DNA from: CAVSWT01 sp963731745
Lineage (GTDB): Bacteria > Bacteroidota > Ignavibacteria > Ignavibacteriales > Ignavibacteriaceae
DNA: 64,000 nt
NCBI GenBank assembly: GCA_963731745.1
Contig: CAVSWT010000016.1
Span: forward strand, 288,334 to 352,333
Reading direction: 5' to 3'
Translations under genes and position numbers: made by a program
The notes under the pieces: generated by a model
The model's database searches: none
Seen by the model: only the letters and a program-made list of their open reading frames with translations
What the model was told of the DNA's origin: nothing
Shown: piece after piece, positions 25,670 through 35,139 of the stretch
Layout: every line of letters starts with the position of its first letter
Numbering within the stretch: the stretch's first letter is position 1

Positions 25670-27901
25670 ATGACCGGCAAAACAATACTACATTATAAAA
25701 TATTAAAGAAACTCGGCGAAGGCGGAATGGGTGTAGTCTATCTTGCTGAGGATACTAAACTTGAGAGAAAAGTTGCAATAAAATTTTTACCTCCTCACAT
25801 TTCAAATGATTCAGAAGAAAGAGAAAGATTTAAGATAGAAGCCAAAGCTGCTGCTGCTCTAAATCATCCTAACATCGCCACGATTCATGCTATTGATGAA
25901 TTCGAAGACCAAATATTTATTGTTATGGAATATATAGATGGAAAAGAATTGAAGCATGTCTTAGAGACGGGGCATGTCCCGTCTCTATCAAATGATAATG
26001 TAATTAATTACGCAATTCAAATTGCAGAAGGGTTGGAAGCCGCACACAAAAAAGGAATTGTACATAGAGATATAAAATCTCAAAACATAATGATTACCAA
26101 TGATGGTAAAGTTAAGATAATGGATTTTGGACTGGCAAAGATAAGAGGAAGTTCCCAGTTGACGAAAATGGGAACAACTATAGGAACAATTGCTTATATG
26201 TCTCCCGAACAAACCAAAGGTGAAGAAGTTGATCAACAAACAGACATCTGGTCTTTCGGCGTTGTGCTTTATGAAATGTTAACTGGTACCTTACCATTTA
26301 AAGGAGATTATGATCAGGCAATAATATATTCAATTCTTAATGAAGAGCCTGAAGCCGATGAGAAATTAGAAAATAATCAATTAATGCAAAAAGTTATTAT
26401 AAAATCTCTGCAAAAGGATGTTAACAAAAGGTATGCGGAAGTAAAAGAAATTTTAATTGATCTTAAAACCAACGAAGCGAAGATCCCGATCGCCAATGAC
26501 AGTTCTATAAAAGGAATAAAAAAAATAGCAGTCCTTCCCTTTTCCAATATGATAGATGATCCAAACACTAATTTTTTAGGCTTTGCGCTTGCTGATCAAA
26601 TAATTGGATCGATGGCATATTCCAAAAGTATGCTGGTAAGACCATCCAGTACAATCCGTAAATATCAGAATTCAATAATAGACATTCAAAAGACCGGCAC
26701 AGAGCTTAATGTAAATTATATTCTCGCAGGTAATTATTTAAAAGAAGCTGATACCATTAGACTTAATATCGAATTAGTTGATATTGATTCTAATGAAATG
26801 ATTTGGAGAGAGAGAATCCAGTTAAATTACAAAAATGTATTTGAACTGCAGGATATTGTTTCTCAAAAAGTTGTTGATGGGCTAAAAGTCCAGTTCTCAA
26901 TAGACGAGCGGAAAAGGATGAAAGCTGAAATTCCGCAAAACCCGGCAGCTTATGAATTTTATCTTAGAGCTGTTTCATATCCGCAAACCATTGAAGGAAA
27001 TAAAGCAGCAATTGAAATGTTGAACAATTCTATTAACCTTGATTCAACTTTTTCATTAGCTTACCTTGAATTGGGAATTCGATATAACTCCCTATCACAA
27101 GTTGGCAAGAATGCAGCACAATACTCTGACATAGCTGAAAAATCAATATTAAAAGCATTATCATTAAACAACGAATTGCTCCCGGCCCTGGCATATTTAG
27201 CTTTGGTTTACACCGATATTGGTAAACATGAAGAAGCACACACTCTTTTGATTAGAGCATTGAAGATTAATCCAAATGATGCTTGGCTTCATTTTTCACT
27301 TAGTTATCATTACAGATATATTGGTTTTCTGAAAGAAGCAGAAAAAGAAATTAAAATTTCACTTTCCATAGATCCTAAAAATCCGCGTTTCAGATCAGGT
27401 ATAATTACGTTCATGTTTCTTGGTAAATATAATGAAGCACTCGAATTATTCAGTTTAGATTCTGAAAGTCCATTTACTCTTAATCTTTTGGGAGAAGTAG
27501 CTTTTCGTATGGGTGATAAGGATTTGGCATTAGAATATTTTGAGAAATCATTACAAATAAAAGGAGAAATTGGTGAGTTTTATTTTGCTTCTTCTTTTGT
27601 TGAATACATGAAAGGAAATATAAAAGAGGCATCTGGGTTTAATCTAAAAAGAGAATTGGAAAATCCTTCTGATAGTGAAATATGGTATGAGATTGCAAGA
27701 ATTTATGGAATCTTAGATATGAATGCTGATTGTATTAGAGCGTTAAAGAAAACAATAGAAATGGGATATGTAAATTATACTGCTATGCAGAATGATTCAT
27801 TTCTCGATTCGGTGAGGCAGGATTCTGGAATCCAAGCTTTAATATCAGAGGCAAAACAAAAACACGAATTGTTAAAAAATAAATTAATAACTACTTATTA
27901 A
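25670..27901 (+). CDS. Ser/Thr protein kinase with TPR sensor, array member 1
   Basis: A 743-residue Hanks-type kinase. The kinase domain (about 7-265) has GEGGMGVVYLAED, VAIKFLP, EYIDGKELKH, HRDIKSQN, MDFGLAK and MSPEQ, so it looks active. After it comes IAVLPFSNMIDDPN and ILAGNYLKEADTIRLNIELV, a region also found in adenylate-cyclase and TPR proteins, and then about six TPR-like repeats to the end. There is no transmembrane helix between kinase and sensor, unlike the other three members, so this one is predicted cytosolic. Its sensor resembles member 4 while its kinase domain resembles members 2 and 3, as if it were a recombinant. The start has little ribosome site. A palindrome lies inside the gene at 25963-25986. 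Confidence 0.92.
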   Translation: MTGKTILHYKILKKLGEGGMGVVYLAEDTKLERKVAIKFLPPHISNDSEERERFKIEAKAAAALNHPNIATIHAIDEFEDQIFIVMEYIDGKELKHVLETGHVPSLSNDNVINYAIQIAEGLEAAHKKGIVHRDIKSQNIMITNDGKVKIMDFGLAKIRGSSQLTKMGTTIGTIAYMSPEQTKGEEVDQQTDIWSFGVVLYEMLTGTLPFKGDYDQAIIYSILNEEPEADEKLENNQLMQKVIIKSLQKDVNKRYAEVKEILIDLKTNEAKIPIANDSSIKGIKKIAVLPFSNMIDDPNTNFLGFALADQIIGSMAYSKSMLVRPSSTIRKYQNSIIDIQKTGTELNVNYILAGNYLKEADTIRLNIELVDIDSNEMIWRERIQLNYKNVFELQDIVSQKVVDGLKVQFSIDERKRMKAEIPQNPAAYEFYLRAVSYPQTIEGNKAAIEMLNNSINLDSTFSLAYLELGIRYNSLSQVGKNAAQYSDIAEKSILKALSLNNELLPALAYLALVYTDIGKHEEAHTLLIRALKINPNDAWLHFSLSYHYRYIGFLKEAEKEIKISLSIDPKNPRFRSGIITFMFLGKYNEALELFSLDSESPFTLNLLGEVAFRMGDKDLALEYFEKSLQIKGEIGEFYFASSFVEYMKGNIKEASGFNLKRELENPSDSEIWYEIARIYGILDMNADCIRALKKTIEMGYVNYTAMQNDSFLDSVRQDSGIQALISEAKQKHELLKNKLITTY
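25963..25986 (+). repeat. Palindrome inside kinase 1 coding sequence
   Basis: A 24-base near-perfect inverted repeat with left arm AGAGACGGG and right arm CCCGTCTCT around GCATGT. It encodes residues in the ETGHVPSL stretch between the EYIDG strand and the alpha-helix before HRD. Members 2 and 3 carry versions at the matching codons. Confidence 0.85.
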
Positions 27902-27928
27902 AAGTAGAATTTTTAATAAGGCTAGAGA

Positions 27929-30217
27929 ATGACCGGCAAAACAATACTGCATTATAAAATATTAAAAAAACTCGGCGAAGGAGGAATGGGTGTAGTCTAT
28001 CTTGCTGAAGATACAAAACTGAAACGTAAAGTAGCTATTAAATTTTTGCCCCACCAAATTTCAGCAAATGAAGAAGAAAGAAAAAGATTTGAAATTGAAG
28101 CCCAAGCCGCAGCGGCATTGAACCATCCAAATGTTGCAACCATTTATGCTATTGAAGAATTCGAAAATCAAATGTTCATTGTAATGGAATATATAGACGG
28201 TAAAGAATTGAAGCATGTAGTAGAGACGGGGTATGCCCCGTCTTTATCGATTGATAATGTAATTAATTATGCAATTCAAATTGCTGAAGGATTAGAAGCT
28301 GCACACAAAAAAGGAATTGTACATAGAGATATAAAATCTCAAAACATAATGATTACCCATGACGGTAAAGTTAAGATAATGGATTTTGGTTTAGCAAAAG
28401 TTGGTAAGGGAAAACAATTAACACAAATAGGATCTACAGTTGGTACTATAGCTTATATGTCGCCGGAGCAGACAAGAGGAGACGAAACAGACAACCGAAC
28501 CGATATCTGGTCATACGGTGTTGTACTTTATGAGATGATTACCGGTAAGATGCCGTTCAAAGGTGATTACGATCAGGCAATAATATATTCTATATTGAAT
28601 GAGGAACCAGAACCCGTTGCTGAAATTGAAGACGGATTAAAATATATTTTAAGTAAATCATTAGCTAAAAATCCAGATGATCGTTATCAGACTGCAGGTG
28701 AAATTGCTGAAGAATTATATAAAATAAGTAAAGGTGAAAGTACTAAGAAAGTTGTAAAGCAATCGAAGCTCCCTTGGATGACCACCGTTGCAATATTAAT
28801 ATTTATTGCTGCTGCTATTTATATTTTTAAGCTTTCTAATAACGTGAATGAACCGGAAGTTTTAAAAACGATTGCGGTTCTTCCGTTCCTTGATTTGAGC
28901 CCCAAAAACGACCAGGAATATTTTTCCGAGGGATTGTCTGAAGAATTACTAAATGTTCTGGCGCAGAATCCCCATTTACAAGTAACCTCCCGCACTTCTT
29001 CATTTTCATTTAAAGGAAAAGAGGTTGATATTAAAACCATTGCGTCAAAACTTAATGTAAAACATATCTTAGAAGGCAGCATCCGTAAAGCAGGGAATTC
29101 ACTGCGCATTACTGCTCAATTAATTGATGTAGATACTGATACTCATCTTTGGTCTAAGATTTATAATGGAACTCTAGCGAATATATTTTCATTACAAGAT
29201 TCAATTTCCAGCTCAGTAGCTGAAGCACTAAATATAACCTTGCTGGGCGAAAAAGATAAATCATCCAGGCATCTAACTGACCCTGATGCATACAGCGCAT
29301 ATTTGCTTGGCAAACATTTTTTAAGCCTACGCGGGAAGAATAATTATGAAAAGGCAGTTGATTATTTTCATCAGGCAATAGAAATTGATTCCAACTATGC
29401 CCCTACCTGGGTGGCATTATCAAAAGCTCATACCAACTTGGCGGATAACGGTTATCTGCCTGTAGATGAAAATTATGATCTAGCCAGGCAGGAAATAATT
29501 AAGGCTCTTAAACTTGACCCGAAACTTGCTGATGCACATTCACAAATGGGTTGGATTAAAAGAGCACACGACTGGGATTGGACAGGTGCCGACGAATCTT
29601 ACTCACGGGCACTTGAATTAGAGCCGGGTAATGCTAGTATAGTAACAAACGCAGCAGTTTTATCAGCTACTTTAGGAAGACTTGATAAAGCTATTGAATT
29701 GACTCGCCGTTCCGTAAAGCTCAATCCGCTTAGTACTGCTCGATACAATAATCTAGGTTACACAACATTGTATGCGGGATTATTTGAAGAGTCGGAAATG
29801 GCTTTCAAAAAAACTCTTGAATTAAACCCTCAATATCCAGGCGGGCATACGCAGGTCGGTCTTGTCTATTTTAGGAAACAAAAATTTGATGCGGCATTGA
29901 AGGAGATGAAAAGAGAAACAGATCCATTCTGGCGCTCATTTGGTTTAGCATTGGTCTACTATTCTCTCGGTAATAAGCAGGTGGCAGATGAACAGTTGAA
30001 AGAGATAATTGAATTATACCAAAGCAACTCCGCTTATCAAATTGCCGAAATCTATGCTTACCGCGGAGAGAATGACAATGCTTTTATTTGGCTGGAGCGA
30101 GCTTATAAGCAAAAGGACAGCGGACTTTCAGAGATGAAAAGTGATCCGCTTCTGTACAATATAGTAAAAGATAAACGATATACAGCACTATTAACAAAAA
30201 TGAAATTACCATTATAA
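27929..30217 (+). CDS. Transmembrane Ser/Thr protein kinase with TPR sensor, array member 2
   Basis: A 762-residue protein. The kinase domain (7-265) shows GEGGMGVVYLAED, VAIKFLP, HRDIKSQN, MDFGLAK and MSPEQ. A transmembrane helix follows at about 290-307 (MTTVAILIFIAAAIYIF). The distal part starts with TIAVLPFLDLSPKNDQEYFS and EGLSEELLNVL, followed by HILEGSIRKAGNSLRITAQL, a domain shared by many TPR-linked regulators. TPR repeats run to the C-terminus (for example YFHQAIEIDSNYAPTWVALS). The sensor should lie in the periplasm and the kinase in the cytoplasm. It starts 27 bases after member 1 with an AAGGC site. A palindrome lies at 28222-28245. Confidence 0.92.
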   Translation: MTGKTILHYKILKKLGEGGMGVVYLAEDTKLKRKVAIKFLPHQISANEEERKRFEIEAQAAAALNHPNVATIYAIEEFENQMFIVMEYIDGKELKHVVETGYAPSLSIDNVINYAIQIAEGLEAAHKKGIVHRDIKSQNIMITHDGKVKIMDFGLAKVGKGKQLTQIGSTVGTIAYMSPEQTRGDETDNRTDIWSYGVVLYEMITGKMPFKGDYDQAIIYSILNEEPEPVAEIEDGLKYILSKSLAKNPDDRYQTAGEIAEELYKISKGESTKKVVKQSKLPWMTTVAILIFIAAAIYIFKLSNNVNEPEVLKTIAVLPFLDLSPKNDQEYFSEGLSEELLNVLAQNPHLQVTSRTSSFSFKGKEVDIKTIASKLNVKHILEGSIRKAGNSLRITAQLIDVDTDTHLWSKIYNGTLANIFSLQDSISSSVAEALNITLLGEKDKSSRHLTDPDAYSAYLLGKHFLSLRGKNNYEKAVDYFHQAIEIDSNYAPTWVALSKAHTNLADNGYLPVDENYDLARQEIIKALKLDPKLADAHSQMGWIKRAHDWDWTGADESYSRALELEPGNASIVTNAAVLSATLGRLDKAIELTRRSVKLNPLSTARYNNLGYTTLYAGLFEESEMAFKKTLELNPQYPGGHTQVGLVYFRKQKFDAALKEMKRETDPFWRSFGLALVYYSLGNKQVADEQLKEIIELYQSNSAYQIAEIYAYRGENDNAFIWLERAYKQKDSGLSEMKSDPLLYNIVKDKRYTALLTKMKLPL
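28222..28245 (+). repeat. Palindrome inside kinase 2 coding sequence
   Basis: Same element as in kinase 1: left arm AGAGACGGGG, centre TATG, right arm CCCCGTCTTT with one mismatch at the penultimate base. It encodes part of ETGYAPSL in the same reading frame. Confidence 0.85.
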
Positions 30218-30227
30218 AAAAATGCAA

Positions 30228-32513
30228 ATGACCGGCAAAACAATACTGCATTACAAAATTTTAGAGAAACTCGGTGAAGGTGGAATGGGAGTAGTCTATC
30301 TTGCAGAAGATTTAAAATTAGAACGTAAAGTTGCAATAAAATTTCTGCCTGGAACTTTTGCTAATAATTCAGAGGAAAGAGAAAGGTTTAAAATTGAAGC
30401 TAAAGCTTCAGCAGCAATTAATCATCCTAATATCGCAACAATTTATGCAATTGAGGAGGTTGATGAACAAATATTCTTTGTAATGGAATATATTGAAGGA
30501 AAAGAATTGAAACATGTCATAGAGAGGGGGCACGCCCCGTCTCTGTCAATAGATCATGTAATTAATTACGCAATTCAAATTGCCGAAGGATTAGAAACAG
30601 CACACAAGAATGGAATTGTTCACAGGGATATTAAATCTCAAAACATAATGATTACTGATGAAGGTAAAGTAAAAATTATGGATTTTGGCCTGGCTAAATT
30701 AAGAGGTGGCTCCAACCTAACTCAAATCGGAACCACATCTGGAACAATTGCATATATGTCTCCTGAACAAACGAAAGGTGAACTGGTGGATCACCGAACA
30801 GATATTTGGTCATTCGGTGTTGTTCTTTATGAGATGACAACCGGTATTACGCCGTTTAAAGGTGACTATGAACAAGCGATTATTTATTCAATATTAAATG
30901 AGGAACCAGAAGATTTCTCAAATGTTAATAGCGGACTTCAACAGATAATAAAGAAAGCATTAATAAAAGACCCAAATGATCGCTATCAATCTGCTACTCA
31001 AATTGCAGATGAACTAAGAATGCTTCGGGATGGTGGAATTGTAAAAGCTTCAAAAAAAAGTACAGCCCTTCCATGGATGATATCCATATTAGCAGGAATC
31101 ATTATATCTGCTTTTATTTATTTCTTTGTATTATCTCCCAGAACATTTACACCAATGATTAAATCTATTGCAGTGCTTCCGTTTCTAGATTTAAGTCCGC
31201 AGAAAAACCAGGAATATTTTTCAGATGGGTTATCTGAAGAACTTATAAATACTCTTTCAAGAAATAAAAAACTTAGGGTAATTGCCCGTACTTCATCTTT
31301 CTTCTATAAGGGGAAAAATGTTGATATTAAAACTATGGCTGCAACATTAAATGTAAAACATATTCTCGAAGGAAGTGTACGCAAGTTTGGAAATAACCTA
31401 CGTATTTCTGCTAACCTGGTAAACACAGAAAATGACGCAACTCTTTGGTCGAATACCTATGACGGAACTATTAATAATATTTTTGCTTTACAAGATTCCA
31501 TATCAAGTTCTGTAGTTAAAGCGCTCAATGCAGCTTTACTGGGAAAAGAGATAACAAAACCTGAACAAAAAACTGATCCTGAAGCTTACAATAATTATTT
31601 GCTTGGAAATCATTTTTATGCACTACGAGGAAAAGAAAACTTTGAAAAAGCAATATTCTATTACAAAAAAGCGCTCTCGATTGATTCGAATTATGCACCT
31701 GCCTGGGTGGGGTTAGCAGGCGTTACATGTTCACAAGCTGATATCGGTTATGTTCCGGCGGATGAAGGTTATAATAAATCACGCAAAGAAGCTGAGAAAG
31801 CTCTTGAGATTGATCCGAATTCAGCGGATGCATATTCGCGATTAGGGTGGATCAAAACTTATTATGATTGGGATTGGAAAGGAGCTGATGAATCTATTAA
31901 AAAGGCACTTAAACTTGAACCTGAAAATGCAGCTGTATTAAATAATGCTGCTAGTGCCGCTTTTACATTGGGAAGATTTAGCGAAGCGATAAAATTAATT
32001 AAAAATGCAATTGACATTGATCCACTTCGAAATGTGTGTTACTTTGATCTCGGAATTATGTATTGTTACACAGGCATGTATGACAAATCAATACTTGCCT
32101 CAAGGAAATGCCTGGAATTAAATCCGCAGTACCCTGGCGCTAATCAATTAATAGGATTTGCATATTTGTTAAAGGGAGAATTTGATTCAGCTCTAGTCGC
32201 AATGAAGAGAGAAAATGAAATCTCTCTGCAGTTACAGGGATTAGCGTTCGTTTATTACGGCCTCGGAAAAAAGAAAGAAGCAGATTATAATTTGAACGAG
32301 TACATCAAAGAATATCAAGATGATTCTGCATATCAAATTGCAGAAATGTTTGCTTATAGAAACGAAAAAGATAAAGCTTTCGAGTGGCTAGAAAGAGCTT
32401 ACAATCAGCGTGACGGCGGCCTTGGAAATATTTTAGGTGACCCTCTTCTGAGGAATATAGTTAAGGATCCCAGATATGAAACATTTATGAAAAAAATGAA
32501 ACTGACTATATGA
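30228..32513 (+). CDS. Transmembrane Ser/Thr protein kinase with TPR sensor, array member 3
   Basis: About 761 residues from the ATG at 30228; an ATG two codons upstream (30222) is also possible, but all paralogues begin MTGKTILHYK, so 30228 is preferred. The kinase domain has GEGGMGVVYLAED, VAIKFLP, HRDIKSQN, MDFGLAK and MSPEQ. One transmembrane helix lies near 288-306 (ISILAGIIISAFIYFFVL). The outer part has IAVLPFLDLSPQKNQEYFSD and HILEGSVRKFGNNLRISANL, then TPR repeats (FYYKKALSIDSNYAPAWVGL and others). Its sensor is closely related to member 2. It begins 4-10 bases after the stop of member 2, so the two are likely one transcript. A palindrome lies at 30521-30544. Confidence 0.92.
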   Translation: MTGKTILHYKILEKLGEGGMGVVYLAEDLKLERKVAIKFLPGTFANNSEERERFKIEAKASAAINHPNIATIYAIEEVDEQIFFVMEYIEGKELKHVIERGHAPSLSIDHVINYAIQIAEGLETAHKNGIVHRDIKSQNIMITDEGKVKIMDFGLAKLRGGSNLTQIGTTSGTIAYMSPEQTKGELVDHRTDIWSFGVVLYEMTTGITPFKGDYEQAIIYSILNEEPEDFSNVNSGLQQIIKKALIKDPNDRYQSATQIADELRMLRDGGIVKASKKSTALPWMISILAGIIISAFIYFFVLSPRTFTPMIKSIAVLPFLDLSPQKNQEYFSDGLSEELINTLSRNKKLRVIARTSSFFYKGKNVDIKTMAATLNVKHILEGSVRKFGNNLRISANLVNTENDATLWSNTYDGTINNIFALQDSISSSVVKALNAALLGKEITKPEQKTDPEAYNNYLLGNHFYALRGKENFEKAIFYYKKALSIDSNYAPAWVGLAGVTCSQADIGYVPADEGYNKSRKEAEKALEIDPNSADAYSRLGWIKTYYDWDWKGADESIKKALKLEPENAAVLNNAASAAFTLGRFSEAIKLIKNAIDIDPLRNVCYFDLGIMYCYTGMYDKSILASRKCLELNPQYPGANQLIGFAYLLKGEFDSALVAMKRENEISLQLQGLAFVYYGLGKKKEADYNLNEYIKEYQDDSAYQIAEMFAYRNEKDKAFEWLERAYNQRDGGLGNILGDPLLRNIVKDPRYETFMKKMKLTI
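30521..30544 (+). repeat. Palindrome inside kinase 3 coding sequence
   Basis: Third version: left arm AGAGAGGGGG, centre CACG, right arm CCCCGTCTCT, with one mismatch in the stem. It encodes part of ERGHAPSL. The majority base at each position in the three copies gives a perfect 24-base palindrome. Confidence 0.85.
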
Positions 32514-32648
32514 GAAAATTTAGACCGTGGTTAAGATTTTATAAATATAAAAATGACAGAGAAATAATTCAAAGTCGTGAACACTTAAGCGTTGCAATTA
32601 GAATGAACCTTGCCACAGTCAGTCATATAATATTCTTAAGGCAAATTA

Positions 32649-35024
32649 ATGATTGACAAAACTATACTTCATTACAAAATTCTTGAGAAAATAGGTGAAG
32701 GCGGTATGGGTATAGTATATCTCGCTGAAGATCTAAACCTTGAGCGTAAAGTTGCAATAAAATTTTTACCAAAACATGTTTCAGGTAATCCCGAAGAACG
32801 GGAACGATTTAAAGTAGAAGCTAAAGCTGCTGCCGCTTTGAACCATCCTAATATAGCCACAATACATACTATCGAAGAAACAGATGGCAATGAAGAAGTT
32901 GGAGAGACATTTATAATAATGGAATATATCGATGGTATGGAACTAAAATCTATCATTAAGCTGGGTGTAGATTTACCTTTACCTGTAAATATTATTTTAA
33001 ATTATGCAACTCAAATTGCAAATGGGATTGAATCAGCGCATAAAAAAGCTATTGTGCATGGAGATATTAAATCATCAAATATAATGATCACTGAAAGCGG
33101 ATCAGTCAAAGTAATGGATTTTGGCTTAGCACAAATAATGGGAGTAAAATTTGCATCGGATTTTGATTCTACAGTGGGGACAACACCTTACATGTCACCC
33201 GAACAATTAAGAGGTGAAGAAGTAGACCAACGAAGTGATATATGGTCATTTGGAGTTGTACTTTATGAGATGATAACCGGCAATTTGCCTTTTACAGGAG
33301 ATTATGAACAAGCTATTTCATATTCCATAATTAATGAAACACCACAACCTCTTTCTTCTTATAGAAAGGATATTCCTGAAGAATTGGAGAATATTTTAGA
33401 CAAGTGCCTTGCAAAAGAAAAAGAAGAAAGATTCACGAGTATCACTGATGTGGCTGCCAGACTTACTTCACTTAGAGAAAATACTCTTGCAGGTAATGTT
33501 TCGGAAAAAAGTAACGTTATTAGCATTTTAAAAAATAAGAAAATAGCAGCTGCTGCAATGGCAATAGTACTATTGATTATATCACTGTTCACCTATTGGA
33601 ATATTGCTTCCAATAATAAATCTACTGATACAACGGTTAACACTTCATTAAAAAGAATCGCCGTCATTCCGTTCACAAACATAAATAATAATGCCGATGT
33701 AAATTTTTTGAGTTTTGCTTTGGCTGATCAAATTATTAATTCATTAGCTTATGTTAAAAATATTATTGTGCGTCCTTCAAGTGCAATACGACCATATCAA
33801 AATAAAGTTATTGATCCCTCTGAAATAGCGAAAAAATTAAATGTAGATTATATTTTATCGGGTAGTTATCAAAAGGAATCAAGTGAAATAAGATTAAACT
33901 TGGAACTAGTTGATATGCGTTCTAATGATCTGATTTGGCACGAGGGAATTGCAGAAAAATATGACGATGCTTTTAAAATTCAAGATATAGTCTCTCGAAA
34001 AGTTGTAGATGGATTAAAGGTGGAATTTTCACAAGGCGATGCTGCAGGTAAAATGCAGGATATTTCCAGTAATCCCTTAGCTTATGAATACTTTTTACGT
34101 GCAGTTTCATACCCGGTAAATAATCAGGGCAATATTATGGCCATCGCACTATTACAAAAATCTATACAGATTGATTCAAATTTTGCACCTGTTTATTCAG
34201 AGCTGGGATTTCGCTACCATACATTAGCAACTTATGATCCTTCAGAAAGAAATAAATTACTTGACGCTGAAGCGGCTTATAAAAAAGCATTAAGTTTAAA
34301 TAAGGAATCGCTATCAGCTTTAGGCAATCTTTCATCACTTTACACTGAAACCGGTAAAACTGTTGCTGCAGTTGAACTAACTAAAAAAGCATTAGAAATT
34401 AATCCAAACAATGCACAGATTCATTTTTGGCTGGGATATATTTTCAGGTATACAGGATTGCTTGATAAAGCAGTTGAAGAAATGGAAACAGCTGTTCGAC
34501 TAGATCCTTCAAACCCAAGGTTCAGGTCAATTGGTGTTACATACTTATACAAGCAAGAATATCAAAAGGCAATCAACGGTTTAAATTTAGATCCGGATTC
34601 TCCCTATAGCAGAGCATTTAAAGGTCAAATTTATTTTAGGTTGAATATGATTGATTCAGCAAAATTATATTTTAATAAAATAATTTTAGCTGAACCTGAA
34701 GGCAGTTTAGGCCGATGGTCAACAGCATTGCTGGACTATATCTATAATAAAAAAGAGCATGGATTAAAAATGATTAAGCTTTTAGAAACATCTAATGCAT
34801 TTGACGCTGAACAATTCTATAATTATGCAAATTTATATGGCCTTTATGGTGAGACAAAGGACTGTACAAGACTATTAAGACGTGCCATTGAAGGTGGATT
34901 TTTTTGTTACCCTTATATGCAAAGAGATACATTCTTAAACCCTGTTAGAAGCGATGCAGCGTTCAAAAAATTATTATTGCTTGCACAAAGTAAGTATGAA
35001 GAATTTAAAAAATCAGTAAAGTAA
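32649..35024 (+). CDS. Transmembrane Ser/Thr protein kinase with TPR sensor, array member 4 (HGD variant)
   Basis: A 791-residue protein. The kinase domain has GEGGMGIVYLAED, VAIKFLP, MDFGLAQ and MSPEQ, but the catalytic loop reads VHGDIKSSN: the Arg of HRD is Gly, while the catalytic Asp and Asn remain. A transmembrane helix is at about 300-316 (IAAAAMAIVLLIISLFTYW). The outer part has IAVIPFTNINNNADVNFLSF and ILSGSYQKESSEIRLNLELV, close to member 1, then TPR repeats (YKKALSLNKESLSALGNLSS). It has no palindrome. The 135-base gap to member 3 is the largest in the array and may hold its own promoter. Loss of the HRD arginine suggests a kinase not controlled by activation-loop phosphorylation. 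Confidence 0.9.
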   Translation: MIDKTILHYKILEKIGEGGMGIVYLAEDLNLERKVAIKFLPKHVSGNPEERERFKVEAKAAAALNHPNIATIHTIEETDGNEEVGETFIIMEYIDGMELKSIIKLGVDLPLPVNIILNYATQIANGIESAHKKAIVHGDIKSSNIMITESGSVKVMDFGLAQIMGVKFASDFDSTVGTTPYMSPEQLRGEEVDQRSDIWSFGVVLYEMITGNLPFTGDYEQAISYSIINETPQPLSSYRKDIPEELENILDKCLAKEKEERFTSITDVAARLTSLRENTLAGNVSEKSNVISILKNKKIAAAAMAIVLLIISLFTYWNIASNNKSTDTTVNTSLKRIAVIPFTNINNNADVNFLSFALADQIINSLAYVKNIIVRPSSAIRPYQNKVIDPSEIAKKLNVDYILSGSYQKESSEIRLNLELVDMRSNDLIWHEGIAEKYDDAFKIQDIVSRKVVDGLKVEFSQGDAAGKMQDISSNPLAYEYFLRAVSYPVNNQGNIMAIALLQKSIQIDSNFAPVYSELGFRYHTLATYDPSERNKLLDAEAAYKKALSLNKESLSALGNLSSLYTETGKTVAAVELTKKALEINPNNAQIHFWLGYIFRYTGLLDKAVEEMETAVRLDPSNPRFRSIGVTYLYKQEYQKAINGLNLDPDSPYSRAFKGQIYFRLNMIDSAKLYFNKIILAEPEGSLGRWSTALLDYIYNKKEHGLKMIKLLETSNAFDAEQFYNYANLYGLYGETKDCTRLLRRAIEGGFFCYPYMQRDTFLNPVRSDAAFKKLLLLAQSKYEEFKKSVK

Positions 35025-35139
35025 AATATTGTATGTGATAATATTTTTTAATCAAGTTTTTATTAAATACTAATGGATATCTGTTAAATATTAATTATTA
35101 TTTTTTAATAATTTTTAAAAAAAATAGTGAGACGGTTGT

